The notes under the pieces were generated by a model that was given only the letters and a program-made list of their open reading frames with translations, ran no database searches and was not told the DNA's origin. Below are positions 46,236-57,690 of a DNA stretch of 64,000 bases, piece by piece. The stretch spans positions 90,726,918-90,790,917 of the forward strand of contig JAVHZZ010000003.1 of the NCBI GenBank assembly GCA_036250195.1, in the 5' to 3' direction. Position numbers and translations under genes: made by a program. Numbering within the stretch: the stretch's first letter is position 1; the number at the start of each line of letters is the position of its first letter. This DNA is from Mixophyes australis (Eukaryota > Chordata > Amphibia > Anura > Limnodynastidae).

Positions 46236-46843
46236 CGCTTTCTGTACTCACCTTCATTTCTTCATTTTTCTTCCTTTCTCTTCATATACGCCTCTTCTAC
46301 AATGACAGCATTGTGATGTCACATGGCTGCTAGGAGCAGGGAGCCAGGTGCAGGGCAGATTTGAAATAGCAGCACTGCTTAGGTCTGCAGGAATTCTGTA
46401 TTGCCCCAGGGCGATCCGCCTTGGGCCACAGAGATTTAATGCTTTTAGCTAATTGCTCTAGTAAGTAAACTGTCTACATGTGGTGGAGTTTCCATAAAAT
46501 GCTAATTTGAGGAAAACTATGTCATGTATCCTATTCTGAGCAAACATATCCAATCCTGTATACGACATGTATAGTTTTTTTTTTAACAATTTACAACATA
46601 AAAATGTAAAATACTGTACTGAACACTTACAGTAATACACAAGAGTAAACTACTGCACAGCAATATGACAGTACAAAATACTAAATCTGGGAATATTTTG
46701 TTTTACAAAATGTTAAAGTCAAGGGAAATTGAGCTATTGAAATGAATTAGGGAATAAACCTGCATTAAGAAAAATAAAATATATGTTTCGCTGGCGACCC
46801 AAGTGGGCCACACAAGCTCTTTAGATACTCCCGTTGGCTTAGA

Positions 46844-46862
46844 ACTACATCTCCCAGCATGC
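46844..46862 (+). promoter_or_regulatory. ZNF143/Staf-type motif
   Basis: ACTACATCTCCCAGCATGC matches the known ZNF143 (Staf) site ACTACAATTCCCAGCATGC at 17 of 19 positions. It lies 120 bp upstream of the Harbinger left end. No host exon was found nearby; it may come from an old MITE like that at 62275-62421. Confidence 0.6.
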
Positions 46863-47194
46863 AGTAGAGAGGGAGAGAGCTTGTGAAGGAGGCGTTAAAA
46901 ACGATAATTTGAGATTATGAGAGGCACTCAGGAAGGCAATCATCCTGAGGGAGCCCCCTGTAGTCTGTTAGAGAGAGTAAAACCCCTTTTACACTGCCAC
47001 AAAAACCCGGATTTTTGGCAGAGCGAGGCCAAGCAACCCAGGTCTAGGCTCAGTGTGAAAGGGTGTCCCTGCTTTGATCCTGGTTTGATGATCCGGGAAT
47101 TAGACCTTGGACTTTTGCAGGGTTATTTCCGGATCGATGCCGGGAAGCCTTCAATCTGAACTGTTCGACCCAGGTTGAAAAATAAAGGAGCTGA

Positions 47195-48350
47195 TTGGAA
47201 GGATTAGAATCGCTGGAAGATGACGTCAATGCTGCAGAGAAGAGAATGGAGAAAAGCATGTCACATTGGCAAGAAATAAAAAAGGCAAATCACATGCACT
47301 GTAAAAGATGCCACAGTGTACTACAACATAGCAAAAATTTTAACAGGCCCAGGGGATCAAGCGCAGCCAGCAGCAGGTGGTAAACATGCTATAATCACTT
47401 AGAAACAGTACTCAAAAGTGCATGACCACAACCGCAGAAAGAGTGGTACTGGCCATATGGAATGGCCCTTTTATGAACAGTGTAACGTGGTCTTTGGCAA
47501 TTCTGCCCTGGAAAATCCAATAGCACTGTCTTCCTCAAGATACCATGATGTGTACAGTCCAACCTGAAAGCACTCAATTGAGCGTGCCGTCACTTGTGAA
47601 TAGTGATGATTCACAGGAAGAACATGCAGAATTAGACGCCTCAAATGTGCACGAAGACAGCATGAATATGTCTACAGAAGAACTGACAGACTCACAATCT
47701 TTCCCAATGACACAACCGTTGCCAGCGACACAAGCTTTGCCAGAGACACAACTGTTGTCAGAGACACAACTGTTGCCAACGACGCTGAGCCAGCCATTAC
47801 GTTCAAACAGTAAGTTATTAACTTTAATATTTGATACATAAATGAAATAAATATATGAAGTTTAACATTAAAACATTAAAAAACCTAACTTAATAAGATA
47901 TGAAAACATGAACATGTATATGTTGCAGCGTGAAGCAAGTGTGTAGGAGGCCTCCAGCGCACATTGGCTTACAACACTGCTATTTTACTTTGCAGCAATA
48001 TTCTCGGCGGCCGTAATGTGTTTTGTTTATTTTTCCCATTTCTAGTTTACAATGTTCCTCAAAGGAAGAAGAGGCTAAATAAGATGGAACAAGCAACAAC
48101 AGCCATGACCACAGTAATGGTTCAACAGCTCAAGGAAATGGAAATGGCTTCATGGACAATAAGCGCGAGTTGCAGGTCTCTTTCATTACGCAAGTAATGG
48201 GTATGCAAGAGCGCATACCCAGGAAAAACAGAGCATTTATGATGGCTTTCTTTGATCGCCTGGTGTCAAAAGAGCAAGGGCCTGCACAATCTCAACCATA
48301 CTCTCCATACCACCTTGACGGCCCTTACCCCTTATGTAACAGAGGGTAGA
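47195..48350 (+). pseudogene. Harbinger MYB/SANT-like protein gene, with one intron, broken
   Basis: The accessory protein of Harbinger elements binds element ends and brings the nuclease into the nucleus. Seen here: an N-terminal helical segment (47195-47383); a frame near 47462 reading WPFYEQCNVVFGNSALENP, like the region after the MYB-like domain; a Ser/Asp/Glu-rich linker (47545-47809) with Gln-Pro-Leu repeats (TQPLPATQALPETQLL); then a GTAAGT donor at 47810 and an acceptor TTTCTAG at 48045. Removing 47810-48045 keeps the frame into YNVPQRKKRLNKMEQA. A one-base indel near 48150 leads into DNKRELQVSFITQVM and KNRAFMMAFFDRL. The domain call rests on layout and limited motif likeness. Confidence 0.6.
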
Positions 48351-48504
48351 ATTTTTCTCTGCCAAACTCAGGCACGTCACTAAGCACCCCACATCATCCT
48401 CCATAAATTCCTCCTCAAAACCCCGAATACCCGACTACGCCACATAATTCTGAGTACCCACATTACCGTCAGTTATAGCTAATGGAAGTATATATTATAA
48501 AGTT

Positions 48505-48910
48505 CTAATTATTATTATTATTATTATTATTAATTTTTATTTATAGGGCGCCACAAAGTATCCGTAGCGCCGTACAAGGACAAACAATGGCACAGTACAA
48601 GGTGAAACAGCACAGTACAAGTAACAGTAAGCACTATAACTCTGGGGGCTCAGGCACAGCATGAAAGAGAGGGAGGGAGGGGAAAAGTGAGTATAGGCAG
48701 GTAACTATGGTCCAAGAGGGTGGGCACGGATGACAGGTTGAGAGTCACTGAGGGGAGCGGAGAGAAGCGAGGGGAGACAGAGGGCAGAGGGACTGAGAGG
48801 AGGTGAGCTGAGTAGCTGGAGAGCGCAGTTAAAAGGGATGGAAACAGAAGGTAGGAGAGCCCTGCTCAAAGGAGCGAACAATCTAAAGGGAGGGGAAGAC
48901 AGACAGACAC
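48505..48910 (-). mobile_element. L2/CR1-like LINE (or SINE) tail, nested in Harbinger
   Basis: Starts with (ATT)n on the plus strand, then TTTATTTATAGGGCGCCAC and CCGTAGCGCCGTACAAGG, and at 48860 GAGCCCTGCTCAAAGGAGCG. Same family as 36236 and 58240. The GC-poor interior is purine-rich. Confidence 0.72.
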
Positions 48911-49329
48911 ATGGATGAGACGGAGAGACGGGAGAAACGGAGCCGGAGTCGAGGAAGGGGGAGAATGGAAGAAGGGATGAGAAAGAGAGGTAGCCGACCG
49001 GTGGGAGTTTAGGCATGAGACTGGAAGGCTAATGTTTGCCTGTCTTAAAGCAAAAATATTCATAATGTTACCTACATGTACAATGTTTGTATTATATGCA
49101 CTAGAAAAATGTGTAACCTTGCACTACTGTTATTGGTACAAGTTTGACAAAGCTGTATATATGTACATTTTTTTTTTACATTTATAATATGCAGACTTTT
49201 GTGAAAACAAATACACTTTTTCATTTTGTATTGGTACATATGACTAAATATGTACGCTTTTAAAAAAAATGCTGAATAAAAATTTTTGGTCAACATCCAG
49301 TTTTGCCTTATCATTGTGTGCAAAAAAAA

Positions 49330-49740
49330 TATTTCCCCTTTAAATAACCTCATCTTTTTCAGCCAATCATAGCTCCTCTTGTGATGATTGACACTTATTG
49401 CCAGGGCAGACCCGTGTTCAGTATGAACAGGGTTGATCTGGGATTTTCCCGGGTTCAACGTGCAGTGTGAACGGGGTCCGGTGAGCTGGGATGCTCTGTG
49501 CCAATATCTCAGCTTCAAAAACCCGGGATATTGCAGGGGCGGCAATGTAAAAGTGGTATAACTTACCACTTTCATACTGCCACCCTGGGAATATCCTGGG
49601 TATATGAACCTGGGATATTGCTGGGGGACAGAGGCTCCCACAGAGAGAAATTCCCAGATAGACCCTGTTCATACTGAACACAGGTCTGCCTGGGTCTCCA
49701 TGGCAACATCACAAGAGGAGCTCTGATTGGCTCCTCTTAT
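49330..49740. repeat. Harbinger-type long palindrome
   Basis: The left arm CCAGGGCAGACCCGTGTTC and the right arm GAACACAGGTCTGCCTGG are inverted copies. ATCATAGCTCCTCTTGTGATG is mirrored by CATCACAAGAGGAGCTCTGAT; in both cases I list only parts of longer arms. It is probably a MITE nested near the right end of the Harbinger element. Confidence 0.75.
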
Positions 49741-49984
49741 GATGTGTTTTTTGGGTTTTTTTCAACTTTATAATTGTGTTTGGTGAGACCCAGGTTGAAA
49801 AACCCGGGTCTCACCATTCATAGTGCAGGCGACCCGGGACGGACTCGGGAAATACCTCACCAAAAGTCTCGGGTCTAATTCCCAGGTCATCAGACCCGGG
49901 AATTAGACCTGACACCATTCGCACTTGGGTCGTCTGGGCTTGCCCCGGCAAAAAGCTGGGTTATTGGCGCAGTATGAATGGGGT

Positions 49985-51306
49985 AGACAGAGGGATTAAG
50001 AAGAGAGAGAGACACCCTGAGAGAGTGGAGAAGACTTTACAGTGGAGAGTGGGAGAGCTTACCAGATACCTGAGCAAAGATGCCATCTTGGACACAGATG
50101 CTAAAGACCAGTGGGGATAAGTAACCCATATTTACATAATTAGTTATTGATCCACTTGGACTGAATATTTTTGTTACTAGTCTGGTAGGGAACAGATGGG
50201 AAGACCTGAAGAATATTTTATAATACCCTTTTGTGGGATTGTGATATAGTAACAAGGGTGAAGTGTAGGAAACATAGTTAGGGGATAGAGACTGAGTAAC
50301 AAAAATTGCACCGAATATCTTGACATTATTTACTATCTGTGGGAAAGCCCTAACTGTGTGTTGAGGAGCAAACTTGTACTAAAGTGACTGTATGCTGAAG
50401 CCTAAGAGGAAAAAAGGGAACAGCAGGTGTGTAAATTGTATTCTACATCCTTGTCATATTGGAGGAAAGAAAGTGAGTTTGTTTTACCAAATCACCTAAA
50501 GAAAGTAACTGTTTATTGGGGAAGAGTAAGATTGCAAAGAGCTGCTATGTGGGATTATTGGTGTTAAGCCAATATTGAGGAATACAGTGAACTGCAACAT
50601 TGCTCTGTACTACTTGCAGCCTGTTTGCTCTGTGAGAAGAGATTGGCATTAATACTACCTGCTAAAAAGACTGCATAATTGCAATCATCTGTTTATTATA
50701 CAAATGTTTTTGTATGATATGTGCTAGTGAATTTGAAGAAATTGTTATTGAGTTTAATGTATATTGCTAGTGAGAAGTATTGTGTCTACAGTAATATTGC
50801 AGCATAGCAATTAAAGGGGTTTGAGGTATCGCTGTGGTATATAACCAGTGAGAGACATTTAAAGTGTATTTAGCATTAGTTAGTCCTGTTCATTTGTTAT
50901 AGTAGAAACGTGTGTATCTAACTTGCTGTGTATTCATTCTGTTTGCAGCACCCAAAGTTACCCTTAAACCACTTTTTGATTTATAGAGATATATTTTAGA
51001 TATATAAAACTTACAAAACCTTTAGGAGTCCACGTTTCACTAATAAACATGCTGGTGTGGCATGCCTGTGGCACTGCTAATTCATTTCTATGTGTCTGTA
51101 GTCTTAAGTAGAAGGGCGGAGTGTTCCTTAGTCCCCCTCTGGTGTTGGTCACACCAAGAACATTACCCCACGAAGATCCTACTAAACTAAGGTGGAGGCA
51201 CTGCGCAACGAATGAAACAAGGTAAAAGTTTATATGCAGACAGGACACACAAGTCTGTACACACACACAAGCAGGGAAAGGGGTGTTACATATAAAATCC
51301 AGGAAA
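49985..51306. other. No gene recognised; AT-rich
   Basis: Could be part of a retroelement leader (see 36846-38929), but edges and coding sequence are lacking. Confidence 0.4.
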
Positions 51307-51314
51307 ATGTAAAA

Positions 51315-51625
51315 CATACTTGCTAACTTTTCAAATGTGTGCTCCGGGAGATCCCGGAGTATAGATCATGTGACAGAAGGTAGGAGGTAGCGTGACAACG
51401 TCATTACGTCATTATAGCCCCGCCCCTACTATAAAATGCAGAAATTCAAGATATTGAATAGCAGGGGCGGTTTTAATGACACGATTAATCCCCGCCCCCA
51501 CCATTCAATGGTGTGAATTTAGGCATTTTATAGGGTCTGGGAGGTTTGCCTACTCTTCCGGGAGTCCGGGGGACTCCCCGAAATTCGGAAGCCTCCCCAA
51601 AATTCCAGGAGAGTAGGCAAGTATG
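51315..51625. mobile_element. Palindromic MITE CATACTTGC, perfect 8-bp TSD
   Basis: 311 bp. Inverted ends CATACTTGCTAACT and CATACTTGCCTACT. ATGTAAAA occurs on both sides (51307-51314 and 51626-51633). CCCGGAG-rich inner arms. The 8-bp TSD suggests hAT mobilisation. Contains ACGTCATTACGTCA. Confidence 0.92.
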
Positions 51626-51956
51626 ATGTAAAATCAGGAGACTGACTGTATATAATATACGTAAGAAAATCATATGTCAGCTAAATTAATCTGCAAAATA
51701 CATTGTTCATCCCAGTTCCTCATATGGAGGTTGTCAAACAAAGACTGAAAGAAAAGAGGTTATTTTGGCTAGTGAGTACTATCATAGGAAGGCCATTAGA
51801 TAAGTAACAGATTAGGACACCTACACTCTTGGGAACTCTGATGAAATTGGGGGAAAACACAATTCCAGAGCAAGTGGAGAATTATTTCAGGCTGGATCCT
51901 CCTATTCACAGCATGATTATGCAATTTTAACCCACTGAAGTAAAAAAGTAATTTCC

Positions 51957-52136
51957 TAGGGGTAGATTTACTAAAGCCTTTAAAAAGAAAAATTGGAGGC
52001 GCTGCTCGTAGCATTCAATCAAATTGTAAATAGAAGTTTCTAGAATGTAAAAGATAAATTATATCTAGAATCGGATTGGTTGCTATGGGCAAAACCACAG
52101 TTTTCCTTTTTAGAAAATTTAGTAAATCCACCCCTT
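51957..52136. mobile_element. Palindromic MITE (GGGGTAGATTTACTAAA)
   Basis: The left end GGGGTAGATTTACTAAAGCC and the inverted right end GGGGTGGATTTACTAAATT. The middle has two inverted TTCTAGAAT/ATATCTAGAATCGGATTGGTTG-type words (only cores shown). Related to 22503-22640. Confidence 0.82.
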
Positions 52137-52740
52137 AGTGACTGTAGAGGTGTAATGATGCAATGAGGTTGCGTTTTCTTTTGTAGAGGTTTCAGTGCAG
52201 AGGAAATGGTTCCTAGGGAAGAAACCACCATCAGACAGGTACTTGAGGTGGGTAAATTAATTTTATAAAAAGTTATTTTAAAAGTGGAATTCTATTTAAG
52301 GTTTAACCTGCAACTCTGAATGCTGATAGCCATCTTATAAAAATTAAACGTGTACTACATTGTATCTTTCATACTTTTAATAATTCATATGTTTTTGAAA
52401 AATGTAGAAAACCTATTAAAGAGATATAGATAATCATAAAATACAGTTCTTTCCAGTATAATGTCTTTTGATTAGTTGTTTTAGCATGGAAAACAAATTC
52501 AGTATAAGGGAACTTACCTCTCTTCCCTCTGAAAATGAATTGGTGACAAGGTCTGAAACCCCTCAAATTCGATGAATTGCAAAAATTTACTAACTCATCT
52601 CAAATCATATTAATATTTAACTAGTGTTTGAATCGTTATTATTAGCTTATCTGTGTTCTCCCCGTGTTTGCGTGGGGTTTCCTCCCAAACTACAAAAACA
52701 TACTGGTATGTTAATTGGCTGCTAACAATTTGACCCTAGT

Positions 52741-52790
52741 TTGTGTGTCTGTGTGTGTGTGTGTATGTGTGTGTGTGTGTGTGTATGTAT
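52741..52790. repeat. (GT)n microsatellite
   Basis: Imperfect GT repeats with two GTAT interruptions, in the LINE 3' UTR. Confidence 0.95.
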
Positions 52791-52799
52791 GTATATTAG

Positions 52800-53100
52800 C
52801 AGGGGCACACGCAGGATTTTTAAGGGGGGGTTCCCCCCCACCCAAAAAAAAAAGCGAGAGAGCTGCTGCACATGCGCCCGCGTGTGTGCAGCAGCTCTGT
52901 TTCGGCAGCACTTGTACTATACAGCAGCCGCTGCGCTGTCAAAGAAGCGTCCGTGGCAGTGCTGTATACAATACAGCACCGCAGCGGACACTTCTTGACA
53001 GCGCCGCGGCTGCTATATAGTACAGTGCCGCTATGTAGGGGCACTTCTTTAGCTGAGGGGAGGGGTTTCTGGAGACCCAGGAAACCCCCTGCGTGCGCCC
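52800..53100. mobile_element. hAT-like MITE (CAGGGGCACAC type), copy 2
   Basis: 301 bp, between TATATTAG (52792-52799) and CATATTAG (53101-53108), a 7-of-8 duplication. Shares TGTCAAAGAAGCGTCC and GTGCTGTATACAATAC with 32900-33201. The interior is a weak palindrome around that core. Confidence 0.88.
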
Positions 53101-53215
53101 CATATTAGAGAATTTAGCCTGTAAGCCCCAATGGGCCAGGGACTGATGTGAGTGAGTTCTCTGTACAGTGCTGCGGAATTAGTGGCGCTATATAAATAAA
53201 TGTTGATGATGATGA

Positions 53216-53968
53216 TTCTTAATTTTACATTTAAACAGTGTGGATTTTAAATGTGTTTGTTTGCTTTGAGGCACTTCCTAAAACGATGTGTCGAGAGGTG
53301 AATTTGATTCTAATAAATTGATTGAAGGAATTTCAGCAGGTGTTTATGTTGTGCATTCTCCTTCACGCTTTGTACTCTACGATTAAGTGCCTGTGGGTGT
53401 GAAATGCATTAGGGTGGGTGTATATAGTCCCACCCCTTCCTGTTTGCTACTTGATGATAGATGTTTTGATAAAGTAACCTTAACATGTATCTTATCTCCG
53501 AGTGTTAACATTTTCTTGCAACAGAGAGCACAATATATAACATTCTATTAAGGCAATTTATCTGGCAATAAATCAAGGTGATGTTAGAAGATGGCATTGT
53601 CTCACTATTGAAGCATTACACTTTATCTGAACAATCTCTCAAAAAGATAGCTGCTACTTAAAAATAATATGTCCTATTTAATGAACAGTTAAAATATCAC
53701 CCAATTGGTGTTAAACTCTTTTATCTAGTGGGATTACTGAAATTGAAATATAATTCACAGTCAGGTCAGTCATGACCATTTATTGATATAGAGGTTAAAA
53801 TTAGGTAAGGGCTAGCTTCTGATCCAGAGGAGATCAATGATCAAAGCTTAAAATACTGTTTCTTTTGTACATAATTCAAAGCTGTCAATTAAACTCACAG
53901 AGGTGAAAATTGACCTCAAAGTATCAACTGCACAGGTTATTTGAACAGTTTGAAAAGAGTTTAACCAC

Positions 53969-54000
<32 letters not shown>

Positions 54001-54360
54001 GTCATGTTAAGAAAAACCATATAATGTCTCATTCATATTAGAACATTATTTTAAAGAAAAATAACTTTAGCAACTGTAACATGGAAGTACGTAATATCTT
54101 TGTGTCCTTCCAAATCCATTCTCATGACTTAGAAGTGTGTTTAATCATCTAAAATGTAAGGGGTCCACTGGGGGAGGGGTGGGGATGTCCGAGCGCCCAA
54201 AATGCTGCAGGGGAAAAGTGCCCCTGTCTTCATATGCAGGGCACTCATTTTGCTGTAAGGGGAAAATACGGGAGGGACAGCTCCACAAGGTGAGTGCACC
54301 AAGTGAACAGCCATAGCTACGGCTAAACTCACTGACGCGAGTCTACGCCGATGACTCCAT
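53216..54360. other. No gene; (AAT)n microsatellite within
   Basis: (AAT)n runs at 53968-53998. The remainder is AT-rich and unrecognised. 54160-54300 is GC-richer. Confidence 0.5.
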
Positions 54361-54639
54361 CTATCTCTTCTGCTCTAGAGGTCCTCGCTCGCTAGGGTCT
54401 TCCGCATACCTTGTCTTATGACCAACACCTGTAAAACAAGGGAGACTAAGCCACAAAGAGCAATCCCTTTCCCAACACCACAGTACTCAATCCCGAGGGA
54501 CTGCTATGGAATGCCCCGTACCCTTTGCCTCCGCGACTGGGATTCTCCTACTCACCTGTCTTCGGTCGTCCGGGTCTACTCGCACTCTGTCGCTATGCAG
54601 GCCTCCACCCGTAGCCCGAGCCCCGGCTGTTAAGCTGAC
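54361..54639. other. Lead-in to the minisatellite, unclassified
   Basis: GC-rich with a 71-codon open frame (54418-54633) lacking motifs. Possibly an LTR or leader of an unidentified element. Confidence 0.35.
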
Positions 54640-55165
54640 CCTGCCCTGGGGCTCAGGACTATAGGTGCCCTTGCGGACTGATGGAGGGGTTCTGTAAACC
54701 GCTCCAGTACTTTACTACTTAACTACCAAGGACCAAGTGTCCCCTACACTACTTTGGGACCTAGCATCCTGCTAGACCTGGGCCGAACGCCCACTATCAG
54801 CTATAAGGGCCTACTACCCCACTAACCATCAGGGACCTTCTGTCCCTCTAACTGCAAGGACCCAAAGTCCTGCTACAGTACAGGGCAGCAGCCCTGCTAC
54901 TCTGGTGGGAGCCTATCGCTCCCCTCACCCAGAGGCCTGTGCCTCTCTACACTGAAAGGCCTGGCGCCCTCCTACACTCCAAGGACCTGATGCCTTGCTC
55001 AACCCAAGGGCCTGGTGCCCTGCTCAACCCAAGGGCTTTGTGTCCTCCTAAACTCTAGGGCCTTGCGCCCTCCTGACTCTAGGGCATTGCGCCCTTCTGA
55101 CTCTAGGGCCTTTGCGCCCACCTGACTCTAGGGCCTTGCGCCCCCCTGACTCTAGGGCCTAAGGT
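54640..55165. repeat. Graded minisatellite (GGGCCTNGCGCCC units)
   Basis: Units of about 24-28 bp built around CTCTAGGGCCTTGCGCCC. The last five or six (55040-55160) are nearly identical. Copies toward 54640 are increasingly diverged (AGGACCTGATGCCTTGCTC, then GGGACCTTCTGTCCCTC). Each unit pairs a gene-like word with its inverted partner (GGGCC...GCCC). Confidence 0.85.
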
Positions 55166-55837
55166 GAGTGAACTATCTTTTATTAGAAGTATTTGTATAT
55201 CACATGACCTAAATGTCAAATGTGTAGAGAACTTCTACCCGTTAGAAGTGATTCAATTTATTGTAATTTTATGAAGTTTAATCCATCCATTTCTGGTTTA
55301 TTTTGAATTATACATTTATTCCATACTTTACTCATGTGTTTAAAGATCCTGATTTCAGCATGCTTCTGTCCCCCTCTGTTACTCCTCTGTGGAGATATTT
55401 CCCCTAATCCATAAGGAAGATCTGCTGTTATATGAGCTACATTTTTCAGTATCAACACTTCCATGAAGATGTTTCTGTTTCCTCTTTATTTCTTATATGA
55501 TTCTTTTTTCCTTTAACTCACAGCAATAAGTCCATGTTTAATGTTTCAGTGTATATTTGATGTTTCTGATATGTTTGTTTTCTTTATAAATACCCATGTT
55601 GAAACCAACAGACTGCGTGCGACATCTGAACTTGTTAATTATATTGTTTTGTAAAGTATGAGGAAACTTATATTTTATATTTATATTTTATATTTATATA
55701 TTTTTTATATTTATATTTTATTTGTAACATACATTTTAGTGAGATAGGCTTAAGAGGTATTCTACATAAAAAGCATATGAAACATATTAAGCTTATCATA
55801 CACAAATGGCCCATAAGGCCAAAAAATAAATAAATTT
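55166..55837. other. No feature recognised
   Basis: Very AT-rich, with TTTATATT repeats at 55670-55725. Confidence 0.5.
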
Positions 55838-56850
55838 AAAAAATGCGGTCCCAGCACAAAACTCCAAAAAAGCCCATGTTCTGCCATCCAGTCGTAATGG
55901 CATTATAACAAGGATACTTGCAGGGATGGCAATCATATTTCCAATGAAGGAAATACCGCCACTTATCCTGCCGACATGAAAATGCAGACAGGCTAGATTC
56001 CGGTAGATTTCAATTTCCCCCAACACTGATAAAATATCGACATTGGGATTGCCGACAGTGAAAATGCTGACATTAGATCTGCAATGCCAGCGGATCCAGT
56101 GGCTATATAGCCGCTGTCAGTAAACAGTCTTAAAAATAAATAAATGTAAAAAATGTGCATGCTCCCCTCCCCAGTTGTATTAAGAATAGTGCTGCCAGCC
56201 TAGTCCTGATCGCAGGAAAATAGGGGGGACAGACAGAGAGGTGCAACCTGATTATCTTTCACCAAGTCTTGGCTTAGCCAGCCGCAGCAGGGGGCCCCTT
56301 GCCATGATGCCAACCAGGCTGGTCAGTACAGGGCTGGATTACCAAGGGAGTTGGGGTCCAAAGAAAAAATGGGGCCCTCCTCCCTAGCTGTAACCAGCCC
56401 ATTGTTGACGGCACTAGGGCTCCTCCCACACCCCTGGGCAGTGGAAGTTGGGTAATAAATGGTTAATAACCTTATTGCTGCCAGCCTAGTGCTGGTCAGA
56501 GGAAAATTTTTGGGGACAAACAGCATTTGGTCCCCTTGATTTTCTTACAACCAGTCCTAGGCTTAGTCAGCACAATAGCAGGGAAACCAGCAGCAGGAGG
56601 TCCCCCTGCCATTAAGCCAACCAGCCCCAGGCTTGTTAGCATGCGTCTAGATTAACCAGTCCAGTGGTAGTCATATCCCAGGAGGTGGAAATGCCAACAC
56701 TTATTCTGTCTACATGAAAATGTTAACAGGGTGAGTGCCGACACTTCCATGCTGTCTACAGACTAAAAATGTAGACATTGTGATTGCCAACAGTAGAAAT
56801 GTTGACAGTCACAATGCCGGCATTAAACAAGCAATGCCAGCGGGTCCTTT
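55838..56850 (+). repeat. Compound repeat: flanking direct repeats around two ~290-bp units
   Basis: Direct repeats at about 55925-56100 and 56690-56845 share words such as CATGAAAATG, GATTGCCGACAGT/GATTGCCAACAGT and GCAATGCCAGCGG(A/G)TCC. Between them are two tandem units (about 56180-56470 and 56480-56660) starting GCCAGCCTAGT(C/G)CTG. The same unit occurs once at 29745-30055. I cannot assign a class. Confidence 0.78.
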
Positions 56851-57244
56851 GGCCAGGGCCACCATCAGGGGGGTACAGGGTACTCTTGTATCAACCCTGG
56901 GGTCACCAGGGGGCCCGGCGGCTCTCTTATATTTTCATTTTCATTCATTCGGTTTTTTTTATGCATGTTGATTTTACTCCGACCACAAGGGGGCGGCCTG
57001 ACGGCCGACAGTGAAGCAGTCCTGGAAGTAAATCACTAGGCTGTTTTTCACTGAGGGTGGGCTGCAGCACAAGCAGGAGGGAGAGAGATACCGTGTAGCT
57101 CAACATCCTGGATCTCAGATAGGCTGTTCACAGTTCTTCTATTACCAAATGAGGAATGGACAACATCAGTGTGAGAGGTGAGTTGACTCACATATAGGAC
57201 TACAGAGCAGTTTTTAGTGTTTGTAGTGTGTGTCGCAATTTGAA

Positions 57245-57690
57245 TTAGGGCACTACTGTGTGGCATATTATCTGTGGGCACTACTGTGTGGCATATTATC
57301 ATCTGGGGTGCACTACTTGGCATAATATTATCTGGGGACACTACTGTGGGGCATAATATTATCTGGGGACACTACTGTGTGGCATATTATCATCTGGGGT
57401 GCAGTACTTGGCATAATATTATCTGGGGACACTACTGTGTAGCATATTATCATCTGGGGGCACTATTGTTTGGCATAATATGTTCCAGGGGCACTTGTTT
57501 GGTGTAATGTGATTGATTTGGGGGCAGTATTGTTTGGTGTTTGGTGTTATATGAACTGAAGGCACTATTGTTTGGTGTTATATGAACTGAAGGGACTGTT
57601 GTTTGCTGTTATATGAACTAAAGGCACTATTGTTTGGTGTTATATGAACTGGAGGCACTATTGTTTGGCATTATATGAACTGGGGGCACT
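57245..57690. repeat. Minisatellite in hAT (GGCATATTATC units)
   Basis: About a dozen units of 28-35 bp: early ones GGGCACTACTGTGTGGCATA, later ones TATTGTTTGGTGTTATATGA. The change of unit type is gradual. Confidence 0.9.

Larger units (their letters stand above)
45020..46430. mobile_element. hAT-like non-autonomous element with two minisatellites
   Basis: The left part GGGACGGTGCAAGGTTGC ... TTAGGCAAAG ... AGCGCCCC and the right part CCCAGGGCGATCCGCCTTGGGC resemble the GGGCCC-type ends of other hAT repeats here. Inside are two arrays (45340-45640 and 46000-46235) and, at 46300-46325, a TGATGTCA CRE variant. Edges and TSD are not established. Confidence 0.5.
46981..49984 (+). mobile_element. 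Harbinger (PIF) transposon carrying a MYB-like gene, transposase absent
   Basis: The left end ACCCCTTTTACACTGCCAC and the inverted right end ACCCCATTCATACTGCGCC match, and both are followed by AACCC(GG/AG) and later CCGGGAATTAGACC. Such 'ACACTG ... CCCGGG' ends are typical of vertebrate Harbinger elements. The interior has the remnant of the MYB/SANT-like accessory gene but no DDE nuclease gene. A LINE tail (48505-48910) and a second Harbinger-type palindrome (49330-49740) are nested. The TSD is not clear. Confidence 0.78.
52640..53215 (+). mobile_element. L2-like LINE 3' UTR and tail, split by a MITE
   Basis: CTGTGTTCTCCCCGTGTTTG, GGTATGTTAATTGGCTGCTA, then TGACCCTAG and a (GT)n run. After the MITE the sequence continues GAATTTAGCCTGTAAGCCCC, GGGACTGATGTGAGTGAG, TGCTGCGGAATTAGTGGCGC, TATATAAATAAATGTTGATG. 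This is a well-known amphibian LINE 3' end ending in (GAT)n. Confidence 0.85.

Noticed and set aside
49072..49641. 189-codon minus-strand open frame
   Set aside because: It crosses a Harbinger-type palindrome and AT-rich DNA, has no motif, and its start region is repeat sequence.
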